A stretch of DNA of 63,947 nucleotides, taken from Anaerolineales bacterium (GTDB lineage: Bacteria > Chloroflexota > Anaerolineae > Anaerolineales > Villigracilaceae). Made by a program: the position numbers and the translations under genes. The stretch spans positions 1 to 63,947 of the forward strand of contig JAFGMV010000018.1 of NCBI GenBank assembly GCA_016927315.1. The letters are read 5' to 3'. Shown here one piece after another: positions 55,817 to 63,947 of the stretch. Under the pieces are notes generated by a model. That model did not search any database, was not told the DNA's origin, and was given only the letters and a program-made list of their open reading frames with translations. How positions within the stretch are numbered: position 1 is the stretch's first letter; each line of letters opens with the position of its first letter.

Positions 55817-56495
55817 TTACTGATTTTTATACATCATAAATGCCATAATCGTGAACCAGTCTGTTATCTTTCCATTAAATATCCAATTTTCTAATTCATC
55901 AAAATCTATAAGTTCGATATGTTGTATGGCTTCTCCTGTTGGTTTACTCGGTTTTCCATTTTCCAACTTTGCATAATAAAAAAATGTCTCGCCATCTACG
56001 TCAGATATTTTTCCGATTTCCATCAAATCTTGTGGCAAAAGATTAATTTCTTCTTTTAATTCATCCATTACACTTTGTTCTGGAGTAAATCCTGGCTCTC
56101 CAAATCCTCTTGGAAACTCCCAATGCCAATTTCTGGTTTCGTGTCTAAAATGCTTTAGCAATAAGACTTTGTTTTCTTGCACAGCCATTATTACAACGTT
56201 TGTTCCGCCGTCAAGCGTCTTGCGATTCAATACTCGTAAATAACCGCCAATTTTTCCGTCTGGAAACTCAACCAAATCTCTTAACACCCAAAACCATGAA
56301 TCTTCTGATAATACTCCAATATCAATCCATTCAGTTTTTTTTTCCAGATTCCTTATACTCCTTTTTTAATTTTGCCTGCAATGTTCTTATTTTTTCATGG
56401 TCTGTAATAATTTTGATAACGCCTTCTTCATCAGGATTGATAAATAATTGTGGGTGTTCTTTCATTAGATTGAAATATTTTGTAAATGAGGCCAT
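55817..56495 (-). CDS. Nudix hydrolase copy 2, interrupted at an A9 run
   Basis: Two frames make one Nudix protein of about 226 residues homologous to copy 1. The first part (56331-56495) starts MASFTKYFNLMKEHPQLF and ends KESGKKN at a stop; the second part contains WIDIGVL, LRDLVEFPDGKIGGYLRVLNR and the Nudix box GFGEPGFTPEQ...DELKEEIN. Removing one base from the A9 run (56335-56343) joins them as GKKTEWIDIG, which aligns with copy 1 (GKPPEWADIG). So the gene is either phase-variable by slippage, expressed through transcriptional slippage, a recent mutant, or mis-assembled. It begins just after attC-like site 2. Confidence 0.65.
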
Positions 56496-56529
56496 GTCAA
56501 TATTTCCATTGTTCACAATTTGCAAGGGG

Positions 56530-56660
56530 CGGGCTAACGGTTTATTCAGCCGCTGTGCGTTTTAGCCCCGAACCATTCCCCAGCCCAGGCCAAACTTGGC
56601 AAATCGCGCCGCGTACCCTCTGTCCGAAGCACAGTCGGCTGCAATTTGTGTTAGCCCGCT
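56530..56660 (-). other. attC-like recombination site 2
   Basis: About 130 bp between GGCTAAC (56532-56538) and GTTAGCC (56650-56656), which are perfect inverted cores extended to GCGGGCTAAC/GTTAGCCCGC. Inside, CAGCCGCTGTGCG (plus strand) pairs with CGAAGCACAGTCGGCTG across an unpaired base, forming an imperfect stem of the attC type. It lies between the hsdR stop (minus strand) and the start of Nudix copy 2, exactly where a cassette junction is expected. This is the best-formed of the sites. Confidence 0.72.
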
Positions 56661-56690
56661 CTTTTCATAGGACACGATCATCGCTATTGC

Positions 56691-59600
56691 TTACTCAACC
56701 TTTGTCCAAAAGTCTGCCAATAATTCAGCCTGATCCAAAACTTTCGTAACCGATTCTGTGTACTCGCCGGTTGCTGGGTCATCAGGCGGATATTTGTATT
56801 TCCGCAAGATTCTTTTCACCAGCACCCGCAATTTGGCCTGGACGCTTTGTTTCAATTGCCAATCAATGGAGGTATTCTTGCGAACGCTTGCCACCAGTTC
56901 AAGGGCGATTTGTTTCAAAACATCATCCCCCAGAACGGCTTCGGCAGTGAGGTTATCGGCTAAGGCATCATAAAAAGCAAGTTCATCGAGGCGCAGGTTG
57001 AGTTTTTCGCCGCGCTGGTCGGCAGCGCGGATATCCTGGGCCATCTGGATGAGTTCTTCGATCAACCGGGCAGAATCAATCAATCCGCTCTGGTATCTTC
57101 GGATGGCTTCGGCGAGCATTTCGGAAAATTTGCGGCCCTGGACGAGATTGGTCTTTCCACGGGTTTTGATCTCATCATTGAGCAGTCGCTTGAGCAATTC
57201 GAGGGCGAGATTCTGGCGCGGCATGGCCTGGATTTCGGCGAGAAACTCATCGGAGAGGATGGAAATATCGGGGCGCTTGATCCCGGCGGCGTCGAAGATA
57301 TCGACCACTTCTTCGGAGAGGATGGCATCGTTGATGACCTGGCGAATAGCGGTCTCTATTTCTTCGTTGGTACGGGTTTTGGTTTGCTCGTCGAACTTGG
57401 CAAAACGGGCTTTGATGGCCTGAAAGAAGGCGAGATCGTCGCGGATTCCGAAGGCTTTTTCGTGAGGTACAGCCAGGGCGAAGGCTTTTTGTAGCTGGAT
57501 AACATTTTTCCTGAAGCGTTCTTTGCCGTTGCGAATCGCTTGCCCGTCTCGCTCCTCGGTCAGGTCGGCGATGTAGTTGGCTGCGTCGAGGATGAATTGT
57601 AATTTGTATTTGGGTTCTAAGGTGAAGTAGCGGCGGTAATCGAACCTTGCGAACATATCCACCACGATTTCGTACAATTCCTGCATTTTGGCAACGGCTT
57701 CTTCTTGATCGTGGTAGAGCCTGCCTTTGCCGCTGGCGGTGTAAATTGCCAGGGCTTCTTTCAAATCCTGGGCGATGCCGATGTAATCGACAATCAGACC
57801 GCCCACTTTATCTCCAAAAACGCGGTTGATACGGGCAATCGCTTGCATCAGGTTGTGCCCGTTCATGGGCTTGTCGATATACATGGTATGCAGGGGCGGC
57901 GCGTCGAAACCGGTGAGGAACATATCGCGCACGATCATCAATTGCAGGGGATCGGCGGGATCTTTGAGACGGTTGCCGATGGCCTGACGGCGGGCTTTGT
58001 TGCGGATGTGTTCCTGCCAATCGAGGGGATCGCTGGCGGAACCGGTCATGACGATTTTGATGAGGCCCTTATCGTCATCGGGGTGGTACCAGTCCGGGCG
58101 CAGGCGGATGATTTCTTGATGCAGGGCAACACAAATGCGGCGGCTCATGCAGACGATCATGCCTTTGCCGTCTGCCGCGCTCAGCCTTTGCTCGAAATGC
58201 CTGATCATATCTGCGGCCACCTGCTCCAGGCGGCCCTGGCTGCCAACCACGGCTTCCTTGCTCGTCCAGCGGGCGAAGCGTTTTTGGCGTTCGGTCAATT
58301 CATCGGATTCGGTAACTTCTTCGACACGCGCATCCAGAATTTGCTGGTCTTCCTCGGAAAGGCGGATTTTGGCCAGGCGGCTTTCGTAATAAATCGGGAC
58401 GGTGGCCCCATCCTCGACGGATTGCTGGATGTCGTAGATATCGACATAATTGCCGAAGACGGCCACGGTATCGCGGTCGGCCTGTTCGATGGGGGTGCCG
58501 GAAAAGCCGATAAAGGTGGCATGTGGCAGGGCGTCGCGCATGTGGCGGGCAAAGCCGTCGATAAAATCGTACTGGCTGCGGTGGGCTTCATCGGCGATGA
58601 CGACGAGATTGCGGCGCTCGCTCAACAAGGGATAGGCGGTCCCGGCCTCGGCAGGAAAGAATTTTTGGATGGTGGTAAAGACGATCCCACCGGAAGCGAC
58701 GGCCAGGAGCTTTTTGAGTTCTTCGCGGTTGGCGGCCTGGACGGGGGTCTGGCGGAGCAACTGCTGGCAGTTGCTGAAGGTTTCGTAGAGCTGCTGGTCG
58801 AGGTCGTTACGGTCGGTGATGACCACCACAGTGGGATTATTCATCTGCCCGGCCAAGACCAGCTTGCCGGTATAAAAGACCATCGAGAGGCTTTTGCCGC
58901 TGCCCTGGGTGTGCCAGACCACCCCGGCGCGTTGATCGCCGGGCTGCTGGCCGGCGACCCCCGGGAGGCCGTAAACTTCCGGGGCTTCGGCAATGGTTCG
59001 ACTACGCTCACCACTAGCCGCTCGGATAGTTGATTCTAAGGCGCGGTTGACAGCATAGTATTGATGGTAGGCGGCCAGCTTCTTTTGCGTCCCACTTTTG
59101 GCCTGTTCAAAGACGATGAAATGGCGGAGCACATCCAAAAGGGTAGACGGATTGAACAGGCCGAGAAGCATCGGTTCAAGTTCCGGCTCAGTCTTTGAAT
59201 CGACAATGGTGAGGCCGTCGGCGGTTTTCCACTCCATGAAGCGGGGATACTCGCTGGTGAGTGCCCCGGCTTTGGCAAACCAGCCATCGCTGATGACCAT
59301 AAAAGCGTTGTAGTGAAACAGGGAGGGGATTAATTGTTTATAGGTCTGAAGCTGGCGATAAGCGGCCTGGACATCGGTTTGTTCATCGGCAGGATTCTTA
59401 AGCTCGATAACAACTAACGGCAAACCGTTGACGAAGATGACGATATCGGGGCGTTTGTGGTTGTGGTTTTCGACCACGGCGAACTGGTTGACGGCCAGAA
59501 ATTCGTTGTTTTCGGGATGATCCCAATCGATGAGCCAGACCTTATCCGTGCGGGATTTGCCCTCGCCCACTCCGAACTTGACATCGACGCCATCGGTGAG

Positions 59601-59867
59601 CAGGTGGTGGAAGGCCAGGTTATTTTCGAGCAAGGTGAGGGCGGGGACGCGCAGGGCGATGCGGTAGGCTTCGTCGCGGGCGGCGGGGGGAATACCAGGG
59701 TTGAGACGGTCGATGGCGGCGCGCAGGCGGGCCTGCAAGATGACTTCGGTGAGGGCGCGCTCGGCCTGGGGGCCATCGGCAAGATCGGGGCCGTAGAGAA
59801 CGGCGTAACCATTCTCGGCGAGGGTATCGAGGGCGAGTTCTTCGATTTCGGATTCGTATAAAATCAT
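56691..59867 (-). CDS. hsdR: Type I restriction enzyme HsdR subunit
   Basis: A protein of about 1058 residues, the motor and nuclease subunit. The N-terminal nuclease (about 110-165) has [21 protein letters not shown] with the D...ExK set. The helicase core shows Walker A GSGKSLSM near residue 320, [13 protein letters not shown], the DEAH box in [15 protein letters not shown] and [10 protein letters not shown], then MTGSASDP and [17 protein letters not shown] and [12 protein letters not shown]-terminal helical domain binds the methylase. Start is ATG 59867, overlapping the preceding stop (TGATG); a GTG at 59870 is also possible. It is the last gene of hsdM-hsdS-HEPN-like-hsdR and is followed by attC-like site 2. 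Confidence 0.95.
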   Translation of the reverse strand: MILYESEIEELALDTLAENGYAVLYGPDLADGPQAERALTEVILQARLRAAIDRLNPGIPPAARDEAYRIALRVPALTLLENNLAFHHLLTDGVDVKFGVGEGKSRTDKVWLIDWDHPENNEFLAVNQFAVVENHNHKRPDIVIFVNGLPLVVIELKNPADEQTDVQAAYRQLQTYKQLIPSLFHYNAFMVISDGWFAKAGALTSEYPRFMEWKTADGLTIVDSKTEPELEPMLLGLFNPSTLLDVLRHFIVFEQAKSGTQKKLAAYHQYYAVNRALESTIRAASGERSRTIAEAPEVYGLPGVAGQQPGDQRAGVVWHTQGSGKSLSMVFYTGKLVLAGQMNNPTVVVITDRNDLDQQLYETFSNCQQLLRQTPVQAANREELKKLLAVASGGIVFTTIQKFFPAEAGTAYPLLSERRNLVVIADEAHRSQYDFIDGFARHMRDALPHATFIGFSGTPIEQADRDTVAVFGNYVDIYDIQQSVEDGATVPIYYESRLAKIRLSEEDQQILDARVEEVTESDELTERQKRFARWTSKEAVVGSQGRLEQVAADMIRHFEQRLSAADGKGMIVCMSRRICVALHQEIIRLRPDWYHPDDDKGLIKIVMTGSASDPLDWQEHIRNKARRQAIGNRLKDPADPLQLMIVRDMFLTGFDAPPLHTMYIDKPMNGHNLMQAIARINRVFGDKVGGLIVDYIGIAQDLKEALAIYTASGKGRLYHDQEEAVAKMQELYEIVVDMFARFDYRRYFTLEPKYKLQFILDAANYIADLTEERDGQAIRNGKERFRKNVIQLQKAFALAVPHEKAFGIRDDLAFFQAIKARFAKFDEQTKTRTNEEIETAIRQVINDAILSEEVVDIFDAAGIKRPDISILSDEFLAEIQAMPRQNLALELLKRLLNDEIKTRGKTNLVQGRKFSEMLAEAIRRYQSGLIDSARLIEELIQMAQDIRAADQRGEKLNLRLDELAFYDALADNLTAEAVLGDDVLKQIALELVASVRKNTSIDWQLKQSVQAKLRVLVKRILRKYKYPPDDPATGEYTESVTKVLDQAELLADFWTKVE

Positions 59868-60910
59868 CACGGCACCAATAGACTTACAAGTTCTGCATAT
59901 TCTGAATCGAAACGTGAGTGGACTGCATCAAATGATGTTTCTTCCCGCATTTTTATAGGTTCGTACCAATATTTGTGTGCTTTCTTGCCTTTGAAAAAGC
60001 ACAAATAAGTTTCATGTCCAGTAGTGTCGTTCATGAAGTGAATAAATGGCGATAGACTAAATATTTCAGCATCCCATTTCGCTAATATTACCGCTCCAGG
60101 ATGCGTCAATACATAATTTAATTTATCTGGAGGAACATTGATGTTTTCATCATAATCTTTATTTAAATGATGCCCTCCGAAAGTCTCAAAACGGCAATGA
60201 TCGGTATAGGAATCAAACCTTATAACCTGAATTTTTGCTAAAAACCGCAATTCGCTCAAGACTTTTTCAAAAAGTGGCTGCACGATTTTTAGTTCTTCAT
60301 TTGCCTGCTCGGTAGTTGGAGTTGATGTATGAGAAAAATGATTGCGGTTATCCTGTAATTGATAAAGATAATCCAAGGCTGTTAAGCTGATTTCCTCTAC
60401 CTTAAGTCCCAAAGAATTATTTACTGAAAATTTCACGATAGCCTTAGTGTTTTCAAGCCTTTGTTTTAATTCGTCTGTACGAATGACTCTTGAATTAAAG
60501 TGTAAATTTGGGTTGCCACTGTGGAAAACATTGGCGGTTTTTAGATTGATGGATTTGGCTCGCACTTCGCCAAAAGCCAGTGCGTTCAAAATGTTTATTG
60601 CGCCTTCCCAGGCATCTTTTAGATGGAGAAACTTCTTGACAGAATCATTCGCTCCTGGCCCTCGAACTGATAATCTGTAATTGTACGCAATTAAAGCTGG
60701 GAAGGCATCAAAAACTAATTGCTGGAGCTCATCAGATTGGCGCACCAAAAAATCAGTAAATGCAATTCGATAGGTTTCCCTTTTTAATTCAAATAGAACA
60801 TAACTCGGAGTAAACTTCTCTCCATAAATAAATATATCTCCGATGTCATCATCAATTGATTGATTGAACTCAGGATTATCTGAATACTCTAATTCTTTCT
60901 CCTCGCTCAT
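59867..60910 (-). CDS. HEPN-like protein embedded in the type I restriction operon
   Basis: A 347-residue soluble protein between hsdS and hsdR, overlapping both by 4 and about 3 bp, so translation is coupled. Residues 60-115 have [16 protein letters not shown] and [21 protein letters not shown], a helical region typical of HEPN-type accessory proteins. Residues 189-194 are NRNHFSH with the R-x4-H HEPN RNase motif (R189, H194). The C-terminal half (about 215-347) is beta-rich and not recognised. HEPN nucleases act in phage defence and toxin systems; PrrC-type anticodon nucleases are known to be linked to type I systems. The RNase role is inferred from one motif and position. Confidence 0.62.
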   Translation of the reverse strand: MSEEKELEYSDNPEFNQSIDDDIGDIFIYGEKFTPSYVLFELKRETYRIAFTDFLVRQSDELQQLVFDAFPALIAYNYRLSVRGPGANDSVKKFLHLKDAWEGAINILNALAFGEVRAKSINLKTANVFHSGNPNLHFNSRVIRTDELKQRLENTKAIVKFSVNNSLGLKVEEISLTALDYLYQLQDNRNHFSHTSTPTTEQANEELKIVQPLFEKVLSELRFLAKIQVIRFDSYTDHCRFETFGGHHLNKDYDENINVPPDKLNYVLTHPGAVILAKWDAEIFSLSPFIHFMNDTTGHETYLCFFKGKKAHKYWYEPIKMREETSFDAVHSRFDSEYAELVSLLVP

Positions 60911-62100
60911 ACTTCAATACTCCCGCTCATCAATTTTGGTAAAAGTATGTCGCGCAAAGAAGCAAGGGCAGAAGTCTGACGTTCAAACAGCAGAATATTT
61001 GTAAAAATCGGTTTAATTATCTCTTGAAATCTATTTAGTATCATATTATCCGGAAGGGTTACAACCAAACCATTCATGTTTTGCTGATTGATCTTTGGTT
61101 GAACCGCCCCAGTTACTACATGCCTTATATTTGTGTTACTTAGAAGAATATAAACATATTCGGTAGAAAACGGATTTCTGCCTTGTAGCACATGAGCATG
61201 ATTGTTTACCCAAAATTTTCCAGAAACATATTGCAAAACAGGTTTGTCGTCATCCGTTACAACAGTTCCGTCTTCACCCATTAGCAAATAAACACCATCA
61301 AATAAATAGTCATCTACGTAATCTAAAATTGAAGTTGCGCCATAGTAGGGATAAATTCCTTTTCTCTCTTCACGCTCTCTACTTGATAAAGGAATACGTT
61401 TTCTATCAAAGTTATTGACAATATCTTCCAAAGTTCCCGCCCTCCACCCCTTCGGGATCAACCCCAACTCGCTCTCGACCATCTCACCGCTTGCGCCGGG
61501 GAAATTGAAATCCACAAACCACTCCTTGAAGATGGCCTGGGCGATGGCTTCGAGGGTCGCGTTGGTCTGGCGGTTGAGTTCGATTTTGTCATCGAGGGCG
61601 GAGAGTATCTCGACGATGCTGCGTTGGGTAGGGAGAGGGGGAAGGGAGATTTCTGTTTCTCTTAATCCTGAGCCAATAACCGTATTAAAAATAGCTCCAT
61701 GTGCAATTTTCTGAAAGTATTCGTACAAATACTTTATTGAGTAAAACAAAAAATGCGGATTTATCTTGCCCTTTTTTGCAACTAAAGCGTAGCATGTTTG
61801 GTTAATTGCCATATCTTCACCAAGCATGCAGCTCTTTCCCATTGTAGCGCCTCTGGCAATCAAAACTGTAGAATATTTGGGGACAATACTGGCTGGACAA
61901 TTTTCCAAACCAAGTGTGGAAATTTTCCTTTCCGAATCGTAAATCTTATAGCCTGAACTTTCAGATACATCTTTTGCTGTCGCCCACTTAACCTCATCTG
62001 ACCAGTATTCAGGAACAGTAGTGGATGGAGTTCCTCCACTCACGATATTTACAACATTATCTAACGTTGTTTTTTGCCATTCATCAGAACTCATAACCAA
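60907..62100 (-). CDS. hsdS: Type I restriction specificity subunit HsdS
   Basis: A 397-residue protein that determines the DNA target through two recognition domains (about 5-150 and 215-365). Each domain begins with the typical W-x3-TLxDIV pattern ([19 protein letters not shown] and [14 protein letters not shown]). Conserved helical spacers are [25 protein letters not shown] in the middle and [23 protein letters not shown] at the end, whose spacing fixes the distance between half-sites. It overlaps hsdM by 17 bp. Start may be ATG 62094. The target sequence cannot be predicted from this alone. Confidence 0.94.
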   Translation of the reverse strand: MVMSSDEWQKTTLDNVVNIVSGGTPSTTVPEYWSDEVKWATAKDVSESSGYKIYDSERKISTLGLENCPASIVPKYSTVLIARGATMGKSCMLGEDMAINQTCYALVAKKGKINPHFLFYSIKYLYEYFQKIAHGAIFNTVIGSGLRETEISLPPLPTQRSIVEILSALDDKIELNRQTNATLEAIAQAIFKEWFVDFNFPGASGEMVESELGLIPKGWRAGTLEDIVNNFDRKRIPLSSREREERKGIYPYYGATSILDYVDDYLFDGVYLLMGEDGTVVTDDDKPVLQYVSGKFWVNNHAHVLQGRNPFSTEYVYILLSNTNIRHVVTGAVQPKINQQNMNGLVVTLPDNMILNRFQEIIKPIFTNILLFERQTSALASLRDILLPKLMSGSIEV

Positions 62101-63637
62101 TCCCCTTCAAATTCTCGCGAATGGTCTTTTCGAGTTCAGCGCCTTTGGCAAACTGCTCGGCCAGGGTCGTGGTAAATTGCTCCATCTTCTCCTCAAATGG
62201 CACGCCATCATCTTCGGTTTCCGCCACGCCCACATACCGCCCCGGCATGAGCACGTAATTGCTGGCGCGGACTTCATCTAAAGTAGCGGATTTGCAGAAG
62301 CCGGGGCCGTCTTGATAATCGCCCTCACCCCCGGCCCCTCTCCCATCGGGAGAGGGGAGACTGCGCCAGGCGTGGTAGGTGTCGGCGATAGTGGCGATGT
62401 CAGCGTCCGTCAGTTCGCGGTTGCGGCGAGTGACCATGTTGCCCAGGTTGCGGGCGTCAATAAAGAGAATTTCGTTCGAGCGATCCCGGAATTTATGGTT
62501 GGTTTTGTCTCTGGCCAGGAACCACAGGCAGGCAGGGATCATGGTGTTGTAGAACAACTGCGAGGGCAGGGCGACCATGCAGTCGATCAGCCCGGCTTCG
62601 ATCATGTTGCGGCGGATGTCCCCTTCGCCGCCGGTGTTGCTGTTCATGCTGCCATTGGCGAGCACGATCCCGGCGGTTCCGGTGGGGCTGAGCTTGTGGA
62701 CAAAATGCTGCAACCAGGCGTAGTTGGCGTTGCCTGCGGGCGGCACGCCGTACTTCCAGCGTTTGTCTTCGCGCAGCTGCTCGCCGTTCCAATCGCTAAC
62801 GTTGAAGGGTGGGTTGGCGAGGATGAAGTCGGCTTTGAGGTCGGGATGCTTGTCGTTGAGAAAGGTGTCGCCGAGTTCCAATTGGGCGTCGATGCCGCGG
62901 ATGGCCAGGTTCATCTTGGCGAGGCGCAAGGTGGTGGGGTTCGATTCCTGGCCGAAGATCGACAGGTCTTTGATGTTGCCCTGGTGTTCCAGGACGAATT
63001 TCTCGCTCTGAACGAACATGCCGCCGCTGCCGCAGCAGCCGTCATAGACACGTCCGCTGTAGGGTTCGAGCATAGCGACCAGCAGTTTGACGATGCTGGC
63101 GGGGGTGTAGAACTGCCCGCCTTTTTTGCCTTCGGCGTCGGCAAACTGGCCGAGGAAGTATTCATACACGCGACCGAGCAAATCCTGGGCGATATGGCCT
63201 TCCTGGTTGAAGCCGATGGTGCCGATCAGGTCGATCAGTTCGCCGAGGCGCGCCTTATTGATATCAGGGTCGGCGTAGATTTTGGGCAGCACACCTTTGA
63301 GCGAGGGGTTGATCTTCTCGATGGCGTCCATAGCGTCATCCACCCATTTGCCAATCTCCGGCTGTTTGGCGCGGTCTTGCAGGTATTTCCAGCGGGCGGT
63401 TTCTGGTACGAAAAAGACATTGTATGCCATGTACTCATCGGGGTCTTCGGGGTCTGCGCCTTCGAACTCCCCCTGGCCTTCTGCGAGTTTTTGATGCAGG
63501 CCGTTGAAAGCATCCGATATGTATTTGAGAAAGATCAGGCCGAGAACGACGTGCTTGTATTCGGCGGCGTCCATGTTGGAACGCATCTTATCCGCGGCGG
63601 CCCAGAGGGTTTTTTCGAGTTCGTGGTTGTCAGGCAT
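62084..63637 (-). CDS. hsdM: Type I restriction methyltransferase HsdM, with REP-like in-frame insert
   Basis: A 517-residue adenine N6-methyltransferase subunit. The N-terminal helical domain has [17 protein letters not shown]. The catalytic domain shows motif I in [10 protein letters not shown], motif [16 protein letters not shown] and the region [10 protein letters not shown]. Near residue 425 a foreign stretch, [16 protein letters not shown], is encoded by a 38-bp REP-like palindrome (62321-62358); it falls between WR and the [14 protein letters not shown] region and keeps frame. It is the first gene of the operon, with about 85 bp to attC-like site 3. Activity probably survives because the insert lies in a loop. 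Confidence 0.93.
   Translation of the reverse strand: MPDNHELEKTLWAAADKMRSNMDAAEYKHVVLGLIFLKYISDAFNGLHQKLAEGQGEFEGADPEDPDEYMAYNVFFVPETARWKYLQDRAKQPEIGKWVDDAMDAIEKINPSLKGVLPKIYADPDINKARLGELIDLIGTIGFNQEGHIAQDLLGRVYEYFLGQFADAEGKKGGQFYTPASIVKLLVAMLEPYSGRVYDGCCGSGGMFVQSEKFVLEHQGNIKDLSIFGQESNPTTLRLAKMNLAIRGIDAQLELGDTFLNDKHPDLKADFILANPPFNVSDWNGEQLREDKRWKYGVPPAGNANYAWLQHFVHKLSPTGTAGIVLANGSMNSNTGGEGDIRRNMIEAGLIDCMVALPSQLFYNTMIPACLWFLARDKTNHKFRDRSNEILFIDARNLGNMVTRRNRELTDADIATIADTYHAWRSLPSPDGRGAGGEGDYQDGPGFCKSATLDEVRASNYVLMPGRYVGVAETEDDGVPFEEKMEQFTTTLAEQFAKGAELEKTIRENLKGIGYEF
62321..62358. repeat. REP-like palindromic element inside hsdM
   Basis: CCCCTCTCCC (62335-62344) and GGGAGAGGGG (62348-62357) are perfect 10-bp arms around ATC, preceded by CCCTCACCCCC. 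This is a well-known dispersed element type whose translation gives [13 protein letters not shown]. It sits in frame within hsdM. Confidence 0.75.
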
Positions 63638-63720
63638 TTACGAGTCCTATGGTGCTGTATTTGGTATTGAATTTATTATAGCGGGGAGTAGCGGATAGAG
63701 ATAGGATAATTATGATTTTA

Positions 63721-63809
63721 GCGGGCTAACGAATTAAGGATTGATGCGGCGGGTAGTAGGAAAGCAGGCAGAGGGCAAGAAAGCGCCGCCGTATCAATCC
63801 GAGTTGAAC
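63721..63809 (-). other. attC-like recombination site 3
   Basis: GCGGGCTAAC (63721-63730) and GTTGAAC (63803-63809, matching GTTRRRY) bound a strong imperfect stem: GGATTGATGCGGCGG pairs with CGCCGCCGTATCAATCC with one mismatch. On the minus strand it lies just upstream of hsdM, so the region between sites 3 and 2 is bounded as a single cassette of about 7 kb. The rest of the window (63810-63947) shows no gene. Confidence 0.65.
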
Positions 63810-63947
63810 GAAGCCGCCCGCCGAAACGAACTCGAGTAGTATTTGGGTTTTAAAGAGTTTAAAGTCTTTCCAATATCAGGATAATAGATCAGTCTCCACC
63901 AATAAACAAGAATATTGTACATGAAAAGGTGAGTTTGTGCGTCCAAA

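Noticed and set aside
57705..59033. Open frame of 442 codons on the plus strand
   Set aside because: It is antisense to the helicase part of hsdR, which has all expected motifs.
62312..63670. Open frame of 452 codons on the plus strand
   Set aside because: It is antisense to hsdM and contains no recognisable domain.

Overview
The window looks like a chromosomal segment of a Chloroflexota bacterium, probably of the class Anaerolineae. The reasons are an alternative complex III operon, bactofilins, a multi-heme respiratory chain beside an ETF/acyl-CoA dehydrogenase cluster, and many membrane proteins typical of that group. A core chromosome block (about 4.1-50.5 kb) lies between two accessory regions rich in mobile DNA.

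Left accessory region (1-4.1 kb): an attC-like recombination site, a three-gene cassette of unknown function, a decayed DDE transposase, the 3' end of a group II intron, a ChbG-type deacetylase, an HsdR fragment and a frameshifted REP-associated tyrosine transposase.

Core block: gyrB, membrane proteins, plsY, an MBL hydrolase, a receiver-like protein carrying a domesticated IS200-type domain, polA, a TPR protein, a bactofilin-like membrane protein, DUF92 and PH-domain proteins, a DegT aminotransferase, a ProRS-like protein without its catalytic core, a bactofilin, fabI, acyl-CoA dehydrogenase with etfA/etfB, an AAG-type glycosylase and an epimerase. The alternative complex III operon follows (cytochrome-actA-actB1-actB2-actC-actD-actE-cytochrome, 30.4-38.1 kb). 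Next come an ECF sigma unit divergent from a DUF4097 protein, tRNA-Ser, and a seven-gene minus-strand run of two adaptors, ABC ATPase, permease, lipoprotein, response regulator and histidine kinase. tRNA-Lys closes the block.

Right accessory region (50.6-63.9 kb): a HEAT fragment, a complete group II intron whose 3' end abuts an attC-like core, a Nudix/orphan/Nudix cassette, another attC-like site, a full type I restriction-modification operon (hsdM-hsdS-HEPN-like gene-hsdR) and a further attC-like site. No integron integrase is visible, so this resembles a cluster of attC sites lacking an integrase. The most notable candidates are the 7-kb restriction cassette with an embedded HEPN-like protein, the Nudix sandwich, and group II introns at attC cores.
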